Both the position numbers and the translations under genes were made by a program. A stretch of 64,000 bases of DNA, from NCBI GenBank assembly GCA_903861125.1, contig CAIOTF010000015.1, positions 62,001 through 126,000 on the forward strand, in the 5' to 3' direction. The notes under the pieces are model-generated. The model worked only from the letters and a program-made list of their open reading frames with translations, was not told where the DNA came from and made no database searches. Of the stretch, positions 1 to 11,163 are shown one piece after another. The stretch is from an uncultured Ignavibacteriota bacterium (GTDB lineage Bacteria; Bacteroidota; Ignavibacteria; UBA10030; UBA8401). How positions within the stretch are numbered: the stretch's first letter is position 1; each line of letters opens with the position of its first letter.

Positions 1-900
<900 letters not shown>

Positions 901-1026
901 ATGTCAAGGAATTTCTCCTTCACATTCGGTCCACCGTACATTGCTGCAATTTCTTTTCTTGAAATTCTTAAAAACGTTTTGCACCTTACATGTATAAAAT
1001 GAGACACTACAGACGGCATTGGTATT

Positions 1027-1566
1027 ATGTTTGAAAAACAACGAAAAAATCTTGGAATAATACTAACACGGCTCCCGTCGCGAAAGAAGGCGTCAAAGCC
1101 AATTTCGTTTTCCAAATCATTTTCGAACGCTAAAACAGCTCTGGTGATTATCCCCGAGAGTCCCGAGCAGCACTCCGTTGTGGCAGAGACAATCGTTTTG
1201 CTCCAGAACAAATTTCAGGGCAACAAACTTACTCTGGTTGGCAAAGAAGCACAGCGAGGTATTTTCAATACTATCAACCGTTCGAACATCACAACGATAA
1301 AGAATGAACAACTGAATTATTTTTTCTTGCCGAAAAAAAATGAGATCAATGCGCTGCTCAGCCAGAAATTCGATCTTCTTCTTGATCTAAATTTTTCGCT
1401 TGTCCCTTTTTCTGCATATCTTTGCCGACATATCAACGCACCGTTGAAGGTGGGTTTTTCACAGGAACATGCCGATGCGTTTTATAATTTTCAATTCAAT
1501 GCTTCACCGAATCGAAATGCCAAATGGAGATATGAACAATTGTTCAAGACATTATCAATGTTTTAA
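1027..1566 (+). CDS. Small glycosyltransferase-9-like/DUF6913-type hypothetical protein
   Basis: 179 aa ORF; FDLLLDLNFS...APLKVGFS resembles the N-terminal half of GT9-like proteins. Family assignment from memory only. Confidence 0.6.
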   Translation: MFEKQRKNLGIILTRLPSRKKASKPISFSKSFSNAKTALVIIPESPEQHSVVAETIVLLQNKFQGNKLTLVGKEAQRGIFNTINRSNITTIKNEQLNYFFLPKKNEINALLSQKFDLLLDLNFSLVPFSAYLCRHINAPLKVGFSQEHADAFYNFQFNASPNRNAKWRYEQLFKTLSMF

Positions 1567-1577
1567 TTGAGGTTAGT

Positions 1578-1910
1578 ATGAAATTTGATGTTACAAAGAA
1601 CGGCACCAGTGCAGTACTGACGGTAAAAGAACGTAAACTTGATGTATCGGTCTCGCCGGAACTGAAAGGCGAATTTATACTTCTCTGCAGGCCTGCATTG
1701 AAAACACTCATCATCGATCTGACCACTGTAGAATTTTGCGACAGCAGCGGATTAAGTGCCCTGTTGATCGCCGACCGGCAGATGCGTCAACATGGAGGAG
1801 AGATTAAACTCGCAGGAGTGCATAAGAAGGTGCTTTCACTGCTCAAGATTTCCCAGCTTGACAAAGTCTTCCCTATCTTTGACACTGTTGCAAAAGCACA
1901 AAAGAATTAA
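1578..1910 (+). CDS. STAS-domain protein (anti-sigma factor antagonist-like)
   Basis: 110 aa with the STAS core LIIDLTTVEFCDSSGLSALLIADRQ. Confidence 0.9.
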   Translation: MKFDVTKNGTSAVLTVKERKLDVSVSPELKGEFILLCRPALKTLIIDLTTVEFCDSSGLSALLIADRQMRQHGGEIKLAGVHKKVLSLLKISQLDKVFPIFDTVAKAQKN

Positions 1911-1949
1911 CTGTATTCCACATCATCGGTCCGTTGCGGTGGAACGGCA

Positions 1950-3446
1950 ATGGACCGATATACTGACTCCTTCATGGGCTTTTCTTTCATCGATTACGTT
2001 ATTGTAATAACCTACCTCCTTGGCGTTACGCTCATCGGCACTTACATCGGTAGGAAACAAAAAACCTCAAAAGATTATTTTCTCGGCGGCAAGGAAATGT
2101 CATGGTGGTCTGTCGGTTTCTCGATCGTTGCTAGCGAAACAAGCACCCTCACATTCATCAGCATTCCCGGTCTCGCATACAAAAGTGATATGCATTTCCT
2201 TCAGCTTGCCCTTGGATATTTCTTTGGACGGCTTTTGGTCAGCCTAATCTTTATTCCCGCTTATTATAAGGGTGATCTGGAAACCGCATATGATTTTCTC
2301 GGCAAACGGTTCGGCATGGGATTACGGAAATTCACCTCCTCCGTTTTCATCGTAACAAGAGTACTGGCATCCGGCGTGCGGCTCTTTGCCACGGCTATTC
2401 CCGTGCATCTGATCACCGGATATGATTACGGAACAAGTATCTTCATCATCGGTATTTTTACACTTCTGTATACCTACGTGGGTGGATTGAAAGCTGTCGT
2501 TGCCATGGATGTAGTTCAGATGTTTATCTATCTCGGCGGGGCGTTTGCTTCAATGCTGTTGATCCTCCACACGCTGCCGAACGGCTGGGATGACGTTGTA
2601 TTCTATGCGACGGCTAACGGTTCAAATAAATTTTCCATGGTCAATCTAACCACCGGCAACAGCTTCGTTGAATTTCTTTCTTCGCCTTATACTTTCCTCG
2701 GCGGATTGCTCGGAGGCACGTTCCTATCCATGGCATCGCACGGAACCGACCAGCTTCTTGTGCAACGGTTGCTCGGCTGCAAGTCGAGATGGGATAGTCA
2801 AAAAGCGTTGATCCTTGACGCATCGATCATTGTTCTTCAATTTGCGTTTTTTCTTGTTTTGGGATTGTGCCTGTTTGCCTTTTACAACGGCGTTCCGTTC
2901 CAGCAACTCGGCTTGAAATCATCCGACGAAATATTCCCGAAGTTTATCGTTGAAAATCTACCCACCGGCATGGCCGGGCTTGTGATAGCAGGAGTCCTTG
3001 CTTCGGCGATGGGAACACTCTCTTCTTCAATCAGTTCTCTGGCATCGTCTACATTTCTGGATCTCTTCAAGTTAACGGCACACGGAAAAAATCTTGATGT
3101 CCGAACCGAAATAAAATGGTCAAAACGGTTTACCCTGCTGTGGGGATTTGTTCTTATCGGCGGTGCGATGCTGTTTACCGATACAAAGAATCCTGTTGTG
3201 GAGATCGGATTGAAGATCGCTTCATTCACGTACGGCGGTCTGCTTGGCACATTTTTTCTCGGACTTCTCTTCAAACGAACGAATCAGTTCGACGCTTTTG
3301 CCGGTTTCATAGCTGGTATTGCCGCAATGGTCGTCGTTTTGACATTTACAAAAATCGATTTCACCTGGCATACCCTAATAGGGTGTTTCGCCACAATCAT
3401 TGTCGGAAATATCAGTCATCTCTTCACTAAAAACAATGAATCCTGA
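1950..3446 (+). CDS. Sodium:solute symporter (SSS family)
   Basis: 498 aa, many TM segments; SKDYFLGGKEMSWWSVGFSIVASETSTLTFISIPG is typical of SSS transporters. Confidence 0.92.
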   Translation: MDRYTDSFMGFSFIDYVIVITYLLGVTLIGTYIGRKQKTSKDYFLGGKEMSWWSVGFSIVASETSTLTFISIPGLAYKSDMHFLQLALGYFFGRLLVSLIFIPAYYKGDLETAYDFLGKRFGMGLRKFTSSVFIVTRVLASGVRLFATAIPVHLITGYDYGTSIFIIGIFTLLYTYVGGLKAVVAMDVVQMFIYLGGAFASMLLILHTLPNGWDDVVFYATANGSNKFSMVNLTTGNSFVEFLSSPYTFLGGLLGGTFLSMASHGTDQLLVQRLLGCKSRWDSQKALILDASIIVLQFAFFLVLGLCLFAFYNGVPFQQLGLKSSDEIFPKFIVENLPTGMAGLVIAGVLASAMGTLSSSISSLASSTFLDLFKLTAHGKNLDVRTEIKWSKRFTLLWGFVLIGGAMLFTDTKNPVVEIGLKIASFTYGGLLGTFFLGLLFKRTNQFDAFAGFIAGIAAMVVVLTFTKIDFTWHTLIGCFATIIVGNISHLFTKNNES

Positions 3447-3942
3447 ATATCGGTACGGATTTTTGTGCGGTGCCGGACTCAGCGCGTGGGTTCTGATCGA
3501 ATTTGCACTTGGCTTCCATACTACATCTCTTGAAATCGGTCAATATAGCGGGTATTTTTCCATCATCGTCCCCATTGTAGTTATTTTTACAGCGCTGCGG
3601 GAACAACAATCACGTTCGAACGGATTTTTGAGCGTAAAAGCAGGAATCAATACCGGCTTTCAGATTGCAATATTTTCTGCGGCGATCTTTTCTCTTTTCC
3701 TTTTCGTGTACAATACGTATATCAATCCTGATTGGATCATATCTATGGTCGAATGGCAACGGAAAAAACTTATCCTCGGCGGTGCTTCGGACGATGAGAT
3801 CGGACGCTTCATGCAGCAAAACCGACGCATGAACAATACTGTAGGACAAGGTGTTATGAGTTTCATCAGTTCAACCGGCATTGGTGTCTTAGTTACTCTC
3901 GTTGAGATACTGTTTATAAAAATGGTATCAAAAAAACGTTGA
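3436..3942 (+). CDS. DUF4199-like membrane protein
   Basis: About 168 aa, TM-rich; start taken at ATG 3436 (MNPEYRYGFLCGAG), overlapping the SSS stop by 11 nt. Confidence 0.7.
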   Translation: MNPEYRYGFLCGAGLSAWVLIEFALGFHTTSLEIGQYSGYFSIIVPIVVIFTALREQQSRSNGFLSVKAGINTGFQIAIFSAAIFSLFLFVYNTYINPDWIISMVEWQRKKLILGGASDDEIGRFMQQNRRMNNTVGQGVMSFISSTGIGVLVTLVEILFIKMVSKKR

Positions 3943-4044
3943 CCTTGCTCCTTCAAACACCTCATCACCATCTTACAGAAGTTGTTTTTTGACTAATTTT
4001 TAATAACATTCTTCGAGAATATTTAGAAAGGGCACACCTGTACT

Positions 4045-5307
4045 ATGGATAAATTTGTCGTTAAAGGCGGGAAAAAACTGAACGGAACAGTTTCTATCAG
4101 CGGCGCAAAGAATGCTACGCTTGCACTGATGCCGGCAACACTTCTTGCCAGCGGAAAATATGAACTGCATAACACTCCGGATCTTCGCGACGTGACAACT
4201 ATGTCCAAACTCCTTCAAACTATGGGTGTAGCATTTGAACGGAAGAACAAAACGCTGGAAGTAAACACGTTCCGTGTGAACAAATTTGAGGCACCGTATG
4301 AACATGTAAAAAAAATGCGCGCATCAATTTATGTGCTCGGTCCGCTGCTGGCCCGTTACGGACAGGCAAAAGTATCGCTTCCGGGAGGATGTGCTTGGGG
4401 ACCGCGTCCTGTTGATCTCCATATTGAAGGGATGAAAAAACTCGGCGCAAAGATCGAGTTAGAACGCGGATATATTCATGCAAAAGCAAAACGATTGAAG
4501 GGTACACGGATCGCATTCAATGTTTCCAGTGTTGGGGCAACGGGAAATATTCTCATGGCCGCTGTTCTGGCAAAAGGAACAACACGGATTGAGAATGCGG
4601 CAATGGAACCCGAGATCACCAATCTTGTTGAGATGCTGATCTCCATGGGGGCAAAAATTGACGGCATAGGAACAACAACACTGGAAATTGAAGGAGTGGA
4701 AGAATTGCATCCGGCAATTGTCAATACGATACCGGACAGAATAGAAGCAGGCACGATGCTGATCGCCGGTGCCATGTGCGGAGGCAAGATAAGGATCGAG
4801 AATGTGATTCCTGAACATTTTTCCGCAGTAACCGCTCGACTTGAAGATTCCGGAGCGAAACTAACGATTGGAAAAGATTTCATAGAACTTATTGCGCCGA
4901 AATCGATTAAACCGGTCGATGTCACTACGGCTGTATATCCCGGATTTCCTACCGATATGCAGGCACAATGGATATCACTGATGGCCACTGCAAAAGGAAC
5001 ATCTACAGTTACCGATACGATCTATCATGACAGGTTTGCACATGTGCCCGAGATCGTGCGTCTGGGTGCAAATATTGAAATGAAAGACAATGCTGCTATC
5101 ATTCGAGGTGTGAAAGGATTATCCGGAACGAAAGTTATGTCAACGGATTTGCGCGCATCGGCGGCGCTTATTCTTGCGGCTCTGAAGGCTGAAGGTGAGA
5201 CAGAAGTGCTTCGTGTCTATCATCTTGACCGGGGCTATGAAGCGATCGAAAAAAAATTGAGTTCACTGGGTGCATCAATCACCAGAGTGGCAGGAGAAGA
5301 ATTCTAA
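4045..5307 (+). CDS. murA: UDP-N-acetylglucosamine 1-carboxyvinyltransferase
   Basis: 420 aa; SGAKNATLALMPATLLA, LPGGCAWGPRPVDLHIEG, TDMQAQWISLM, all MurA motifs. Confidence 0.97.
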   Translation: MDKFVVKGGKKLNGTVSISGAKNATLALMPATLLASGKYELHNTPDLRDVTTMSKLLQTMGVAFERKNKTLEVNTFRVNKFEAPYEHVKKMRASIYVLGPLLARYGQAKVSLPGGCAWGPRPVDLHIEGMKKLGAKIELERGYIHAKAKRLKGTRIAFNVSSVGATGNILMAAVLAKGTTRIENAAMEPEITNLVEMLISMGAKIDGIGTTTLEIEGVEELHPAIVNTIPDRIEAGTMLIAGAMCGGKIRIENVIPEHFSAVTARLEDSGAKLTIGKDFIELIAPKSIKPVDVTTAVYPGFPTDMQAQWISLMATAKGTSTVTDTIYHDRFAHVPEIVRLGANIEMKDNAAIIRGVKGLSGTKVMSTDLRASAALILAALKAEGETEVLRVYHLDRGYEAIEKKLSSLGASITRVAGEEF

Positions 5308-6410
5308 TGTCTGCTCGGGACTCTCAAATAGAACGTTGAGCCTTTTTCCTCTTCACTTTCAAACCAGAGTTCGGCGCCGTTCAGCATGGCAAGATGATGC
5401 GCAATATACAACCCAAGACCTGACCCCTGCTGTTCATGTTTGTCTCTGTCAACCTGTCCGAATTTCTTGAAGATAATCGATTTTTTCTCTTCGGCTATCC
5501 CCAATCCGTAGTCCTGGATAGAAAAAACATAACCGTTGTTCTCATGAAGGTCTATTATAATGCCGCTACCCGGCCGGGAAAATTTAATGGCATTATCCAG
5601 AATACGGCGAAGAATATTTTCAATATGTGGAATGAACATGTGCACGGTGATCGTTGCATCGATGATCTTATTTTGGATCGTTATGCCTTGCTGACGGCTC
5701 TGAAATTCCATATCGGCAATCAATCGCTGAACCATCTGTTTAGGTGTAATACTTTCGTCTTTGATCTCCATTTCTCTGGTGATCTCGCCGGATTCAATCT
5801 TGGTTGCCGTTAGGTAATCATCCACCATCATGTTTAGCCGCTTGCTGCTGTTCTGCACCATCTGTAGAAATTCCGTCAGCTCGTTGGTCGTTAAATCCCC
5901 TCTCGAATTGGACATCATCTCCGTTGCACCAAGGATAGAGGTGAGCGGTGTCCTCATTTCATGCGTGATCAAACGAAAGATCTCCGTTTTTATCTTTTCT
6001 GTCTGCAGTACAGATGCTTCGTGTAATTGTTCTTTTCGTTTTAATTTTCCCCGGATTGACGAAAGTAAAAGATGAAAATCGACAGGTTTGGTCAGATAAT
6101 CATCGCTGCCGATCTCTTTACCGGCAATAACACTCTCCGAATCAGAATGCGCCGATAGAAACAGAAAGGGAACTTGCTGTAAATGAGGCAGTGACCGGAT
6201 ATGTTCAAAAAAATCGAACCCGTTTTTCCCCGGCATTGTAATATCGGAAATGATGATGTCGGGAGTAACGGTATTCAGAACTTCAATCCCTTTTTCAACA
6301 CTGTTTGCCAGCACAACATTGAAGCCTTCCGCTTCAAGGACGGAACCGACGATCTCTAAGAGGCTGGCTTCGTCGTCAACAAAAAGGACAGTATGTTTTT
6401 TAACGGACAT
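5304..6410 (-). CDS. Hybrid response regulator-histidine kinase (REC-HisKA-HATPase_c)
   Basis: N-terminal receiver (VLFVDDEASLLE...PDIIISDITMPGKNG), H-box HEMRTPLTSILGATEM, G-box GSGLGLYIAHHLA. Confidence 0.92.
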   Translation of the reverse strand: MSVKKHTVLFVDDEASLLEIVGSVLEAEGFNVVLANSVEKGIEVLNTVTPDIIISDITMPGKNGFDFFEHIRSLPHLQQVPFLFLSAHSDSESVIAGKEIGSDDYLTKPVDFHLLLSSIRGKLKRKEQLHEASVLQTEKIKTEIFRLITHEMRTPLTSILGATEMMSNSRGDLTTNELTEFLQMVQNSSKRLNMMVDDYLTATKIESGEITREMEIKDESITPKQMVQRLIADMEFQSRQQGITIQNKIIDATITVHMFIPHIENILRRILDNAIKFSRPGSGIIIDLHENNGYVFSIQDYGLGIAEEKKSIIFKKFGQVDRDKHEQQGSGLGLYIAHHLAMLNGAELWFESEEEKGSTFYLRVPSRH

Positions 6411-7192
6411 CAGATTTTTTTCACCATCCTGATCACCTTCAGCATCTGTTCATGGATGATGCCGTTGGTTGCCAGTGTATTTGGATTATAAATGATATCG
6501 GTATCTGTATTGCAAAAATTTGTCACCACTCCGCCTGCCTCTTTTACAAGAAGGATACCCGCTGCTTTGTCCCACGGCTGCAGCGTCATTTCCCAATAAC
6601 CGTCAAATCGTCCTGATGCAATGTACGCAAGGTCTATCGCCGCCGAGCCAAGCCGCCGAACACCTTGTGTCACCGGAAGAAAGTTTACGAAATGTTCTAT
6701 CACATTGTCGGGATTATCCTTCACGTTATACGGAAATCCGGTCACAACCAAAGCGTTGATCAATGTTTCCGTAGTCGACACCGAGATTTTTTTTCCATTA
6801 AGAAATGCGCCCTTCCCTTTTTCTGCCGTATAGAGTTCGTCGGCATTCGGATCGTAAATAGCGCCAACAATGATCTCCCCGCGGTATTCTACTCCGATCG
6901 TCACACAAAAGATCGGAAGTCCGTGAGTGTAATTCGTTGTGCCGTCAAGCGGATCAATGATCCACTTGTAATCGGAAGCATTGCTGTCAGCACCACTTTC
7001 CTCGCCGAGTATCGCATGTCCGGGAAAATGTTCCTTAATCTTTTTAATAATAAGTGCTTCGGATTGTCTGTCGATTTCAGTAACCAGATTAGTTTCCTGT
7101 CCGGTCTTCCGTTCAATATGTTTTATTTTTCCGACATTTGCTTTCAGAAATTTCCCTGCTTCAAGTGCAGCTTCTATTGCAATATTCAGCAT
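6410..7192 (-). CDS. suhB: Inositol monophosphatase family protein
   Basis: 260 aa; GEESG, WIIDPLDGTTNYTHGLPIFCVTIG, QPWDKAAGILLVKEAGG. Confidence 0.92.
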   Translation of the reverse strand: MLNIAIEAALEAGKFLKANVGKIKHIERKTGQETNLVTEIDRQSEALIIKKIKEHFPGHAILGEESGADSNASDYKWIIDPLDGTTNYTHGLPIFCVTIGVEYRGEIIVGAIYDPNADELYTAEKGKGAFLNGKKISVSTTETLINALVVTGFPYNVKDNPDNVIEHFVNFLPVTQGVRRLGSAAIDLAYIASGRFDGYWEMTLQPWDKAAGILLVKEAGGVVTNFCNTDTDIIYNPNTLATNGIIHEQMLKVIRMVKKI

Positions 7193-7362
7193 ACGTTTTG
7201 GATGATTTTAAAAAATGATTTCGCGCATTCAATTGATGAAAAACCGGCTGTTGCTCTCGTATCAAAATAGAAAATTATTTACCGCTGTTCAATGGATTTA
7301 TTATGCCGTATTGATTGCGAAGTATGTTCCTTCTATATTGGGTCACTAAACTGCTCATAATT

Positions 7363-8727
7363 ATGACTGAAATTGAATTCCGCAATCTTATCGACAGCAG
7401 CATTTCATCACAACAGCGCTTCCGTAACCGCTGGGAAAGCATGGATGAAGACGATACAGTCTCCCTTTCTGCGGAAAGATCGGCTTCGATCCTTACCGAA
7501 CTTTCAGAGCGGTTGGACGATAACTATCCCTTCTTTCATCCGCGATATGCTGGGCAAATGATCAAACCGCCTCATCCGATCGCCATTGCAGCGTATGTCA
7601 TGGCAATGCAGATCAATCCGAACAACCATGCACTGGACGGCGGACCGGCCACCGCAAAGCTGGAATTGGAAGTTGTCGGAGAAATAGCGAAGATGTTCGG
7701 ATACGGCGAACATGTGGGGCATCTGACATCAAGCGGAACAATCGCCAATCTTGAAGCACTTTGGGTAGCCCGTTCGATACATCCGGACAAAGCCATTGCC
7801 TATTCGCCCAATGCACATTATACACACAGACGGATGTGTGAGGTAATCAAAGCACGTTCCATTGAAATCGACCTCACTAATCTTGAAACTCTTGAATCCG
7901 AATTTAAAAAAGGTACCATCGGCACCATAGTCGTTACAATCGGAACTACCGGCACCGGATCGGTGGAACCTTTGCATGATATTCTTCCGCTGGCAAAAAA
8001 ATATGGCGTACGGATCCATGCGGATTGCGCGTATGGCGGATTTTTTACGATCTTGGCACGCATTCCGGACCCGATTATTGCACCGGAACCATTCCTTTCC
8101 CTTCACGAGTGCGACAGCATCGTTATTGACCCTCACAAACACGGATTGCAGCCGTACGGATGCGGGTGTGTACTGTTCAAAGATGCCGGTGCAGGGAAAT
8201 ATTATAAACACGATTCTCCCTATACATATTTTACATCCAAAGAACTGCATTTGGGAGAGATCTCGCTGGAATGTTCGCGTGCAGGTGCTTCTGCAGCCGC
8301 GTTGTGGGCTACACTTAAGGCATTTCCACTGAGAGCAGATGAAGGCCTCGGAACAATTCTGAGAAAAACACGGAATGCAGCCGTCGTGTGGAGCGAATTA
8401 ATCTCGACAAGCAAGGTCTTAAACGAGTACTGCAAACCTGACCTTGATATTGTCATTTATTTTCCCGCAACGCACGATTTTTCAGCATCATCTGTTTCTG
8501 CTGCGACCGAAAAACTTTTTACAGCTGCTATGAAACGTTCCGAATCACCGCTCTATCTTGCCGCATTTTCAGTACCGTCGTCGGCAATCGCAAAGAATTT
8601 TCCCTCATTCAAAGCAGATGCTCCTATAACGAAAGTTCTCCGCAGCGTGCTGATGAAACCCGAGCACGACCGCTTTGTTACAACCATTTTTAAGGAAGTA
8701 TCCGCACTATCCGAAGGCATACATTGA
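7363..8727 (+). CDS. Pyridoxal-phosphate-dependent decarboxylase (group II family)
   Basis: HADCAYGG and the PLP-lysine motif DPHKHGLQPYGCG; start taken at ATG 7363 (MTEIEFRN). Confidence 0.88.
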   Translation: MTEIEFRNLIDSSISSQQRFRNRWESMDEDDTVSLSAERSASILTELSERLDDNYPFFHPRYAGQMIKPPHPIAIAAYVMAMQINPNNHALDGGPATAKLELEVVGEIAKMFGYGEHVGHLTSSGTIANLEALWVARSIHPDKAIAYSPNAHYTHRRMCEVIKARSIEIDLTNLETLESEFKKGTIGTIVVTIGTTGTGSVEPLHDILPLAKKYGVRIHADCAYGGFFTILARIPDPIIAPEPFLSLHECDSIVIDPHKHGLQPYGCGCVLFKDAGAGKYYKHDSPYTYFTSKELHLGEISLECSRAGASAAALWATLKAFPLRADEGLGTILRKTRNAAVVWSELISTSKVLNEYCKPDLDIVIYFPATHDFSASSVSAATEKLFTAAMKRSESPLYLAAFSVPSSAIAKNFPSFKADAPITKVLRSVLMKPEHDRFVTTIFKEVSALSEGIH

Positions 8728-8819
8728 GAAGCTGCTCTATACAATTTTTCTTCAGAAATGGAACAATTCTTCACTCGAAACTGTTTACCATACTAAACTA
8801 CAAACACCATTAAAGGACT

Positions 8820-11105
8820 ATGAAAACACTATTATCCATTTTTTTCGTTTTTTTAACACTTCCCCTTTCGGCACAAGAAATTAAACAGAGGCAGACAGGT
8901 AACATTGTTGGTCATGTTAAAAATTATACAACCAAAGAAGCAGTTATCAGTGCAACGGTGATCATTCAGGGAACTGCGATCGGCGCAGCAACGGATATTG
9001 ACGGTAATTTTATCATCAGCAATGTACCGATCGGCACGTATAATCTACGTGCAAGCGCACTTAGTTTTCAGCCAATGGTAAAAACCGATGTTGTTGTTTC
9101 AGTCGGTAAACCTGCCGATGTTCATTTTGAACTGATGGAATCAACGGTGGAACTTGAAGGCGTTACGGTGTCCACGGAATATTTTCAAAAATCACCCGAT
9201 GCGCCGATCAGCGTGCAGGTGCTTGGTGCAGAAGAAATCAGGCGGCTTCCCGGAGGATTGGAAGATGTATTGCGCGCTATTTCCATACTGCCGGGTGTTG
9301 CTCAGGTGGAAAATGGACGCAATGATCTTATCGTCCGCGGCGGCGCCCCCTCGGAGAATCTTTTTGTAATTGATAATATTGAGGTTGCCAATATCAATCA
9401 TTTTGGTACACAGGGAGCCGGAGGCGGACCGTTAAGTTTTGTGAATTTGGATTTTGTTAATGAAACAACATTTAAAAGCGGAGGCTTCGGAGCAAAATAT
9501 GGCGACAAACTTTCTTCCGTTCTTACCATCGACCTAAAAGACGGACGCGAGGATCGCTTCGGTGGAAAGGCAACCATTTCCGCTTCTCAATTCGGCCTGA
9601 ATTTGGAAGGACCGACAAATGAACATGGCTCATTTCTTTTCTCTGCACGGCGAAGCTATCTTGATTTTATTTTCAAAGCGGCCGGTTTTGGTTTCGTACC
9701 TGAATATTGGGATTTCCTTGGAAAAGTGAATTATTTTCTCACACCAAAAGACCAGTTAAAATTTCTCGGCATTGCTGCTCTCGATAATGTTAAACTCTTC
9801 AACGAAACCGGTGAGAAACGATATACCAATTCACGCATACTCGCCAGCAATCAGAACCAATTCATCGGTGGAGTTTCGTGGCGACATTTGCTGGATCATG
9901 GTTTCACGACCGTAACAGTTAGTCAAACGTATTACGGATTCCGCTATCAACAGAATGATAGTTTGTTGAATCCACTGTTCCGCAGCAACTCCGATGAATA
10001 TGAAACGACTGTGCGGGGCGATGCCGTATATCAAATTGGTAAAGAAACCGAATTATCATTCGGTGTTTTGGGTAAATTCGTAAATTTCACATCAAATATC
10101 ATTTTGCCTTCATTCTGGACGAATTTCGGTCAGAACCTTTCCGTCAACGCCGTATTGGACACGACGGCGGTAAAATCTGCCGGATATGTTCAAGTGTCGC
10201 AAGCAATATTGCCCAATCTCCAAGCCACAATAGGTGGTAGATTTGATTATTTCAATCTTATAAAAAATACAGCAACATTTTCTCCGCGATTCTCGCTATC
10301 GTACGCTTTCTCTCCTTTATTTACGTTATCGGGAAGCATCGGAAAATATCATCAGGCGCCATCATATATTTGGCTTGTAGCCAATGCAGCAAACCGGAAT
10401 CTTAATTTTGTAACGGTCAATCAATACGTAGTCGGTATAGAATATGTGCTGCAGTCCGATGTAAAAATATCAGTTGAAGGATATAAGAAGGAATATTCCG
10501 ACTATCCTGCAAGTATGGTTCGCCCGTACTTGGTGCTTGCAAATACGGGTGGTTTTGGGGGATCGCAGGAAGGATATGCTTCTTTCGGATTGGATCCATT
10601 GTTGAGTGCAGGATCAGGCGCATCACGCGGCATTGAATTATTCCTGCAGAAAAAATTATCCGATGTTCCCTGCTACGGTTTACTGAGCGTAACGTACAAT
10701 GAATCCAAATTCAAGGCGTTGGATGGCGTTGACCGGTCATTCACTTACGATCAGCGATGGATCATCAACGTTGGCGGCGGGTATATACTTAACGAACTTT
10801 GGGAATTCAGCAGCAAATTCCGTTTCGCTACTGGCCGTCCCTACACGCCGTATAATGCAAACGGAACACAGAACATAGCAGCGTTCAATACCTCGCGTGT
10901 CGGTGCCAATCACAGCCTGGACCTGCGCGTTGACCGCCGGTGGAATTTTGAACGGTGGAATTTGATCACGTATATTGACGTGCAGAATATCTACAACCGC
11001 AAGGCTCTGAGTATCCCCATCTTTGATGAACGGACAAAGGAAGTGAAACAGCCGGAAGGTGGAATTGCATTACTGCCTTCAATCGGTGTGAGCGCCGAAT
11101 TTTAA
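8820..11105 (+). CDS. TonB-dependent receptor with N-terminal carboxypeptidase-regulatory-like domain
   Basis: Signal peptide, GNIVGHVKNYTTKEAVISATVIIQGT...GNFIISNVPIGTYNLRA, plug-like NDLIVRGGAPSENLFVIDNIEV, 761 aa beta-rich. Confidence 0.92.
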   Translation: MKTLLSIFFVFLTLPLSAQEIKQRQTGNIVGHVKNYTTKEAVISATVIIQGTAIGAATDIDGNFIISNVPIGTYNLRASALSFQPMVKTDVVVSVGKPADVHFELMESTVELEGVTVSTEYFQKSPDAPISVQVLGAEEIRRLPGGLEDVLRAISILPGVAQVENGRNDLIVRGGAPSENLFVIDNIEVANINHFGTQGAGGGPLSFVNLDFVNETTFKSGGFGAKYGDKLSSVLTIDLKDGREDRFGGKATISASQFGLNLEGPTNEHGSFLFSARRSYLDFIFKAAGFGFVPEYWDFLGKVNYFLTPKDQLKFLGIAALDNVKLFNETGEKRYTNSRILASNQNQFIGGVSWRHLLDHGFTTVTVSQTYYGFRYQQNDSLLNPLFRSNSDEYETTVRGDAVYQIGKETELSFGVLGKFVNFTSNIILPSFWTNFGQNLSVNAVLDTTAVKSAGYVQVSQAILPNLQATIGGRFDYFNLIKNTATFSPRFSLSYAFSPLFTLSGSIGKYHQAPSYIWLVANAANRNLNFVTVNQYVVGIEYVLQSDVKISVEGYKKEYSDYPASMVRPYLVLANTGGFGGSQEGYASFGLDPLLSAGSGASRGIELFLQKKLSDVPCYGLLSVTYNESKFKALDGVDRSFTYDQRWIINVGGGYILNELWEFSSKFRFATGRPYTPYNANGTQNIAAFNTSRVGANHSLDLRVDRRWNFERWNLITYIDVQNIYNRKALSIPIFDERTKEVKQPEGGIALLPSIGVSAEF

Positions 11106-11113
11106 AACAACAA

Positions 11114-11146
11114 AGCCAACGGAATGTTACAAACATCCCGTTGGCT
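11114..11146 (-). terminator. Intrinsic terminator candidate for the NtrC-family gene
   Basis: AGCCAACGG/CCGTTGGCT 9-bp inverted repeat; minus-strand 3' side continues TTGTTGTTTT. Confidence 0.7.
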
Positions 11147-11163
11147 GAGCGGATCGAATCTTC

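Noticed and set aside
6665-7270. 201-aa plus-strand ORF
   Set aside because: Antisense to the inositol monophosphatase gene; no motif, Cys/Phe-rich shadow ORF.
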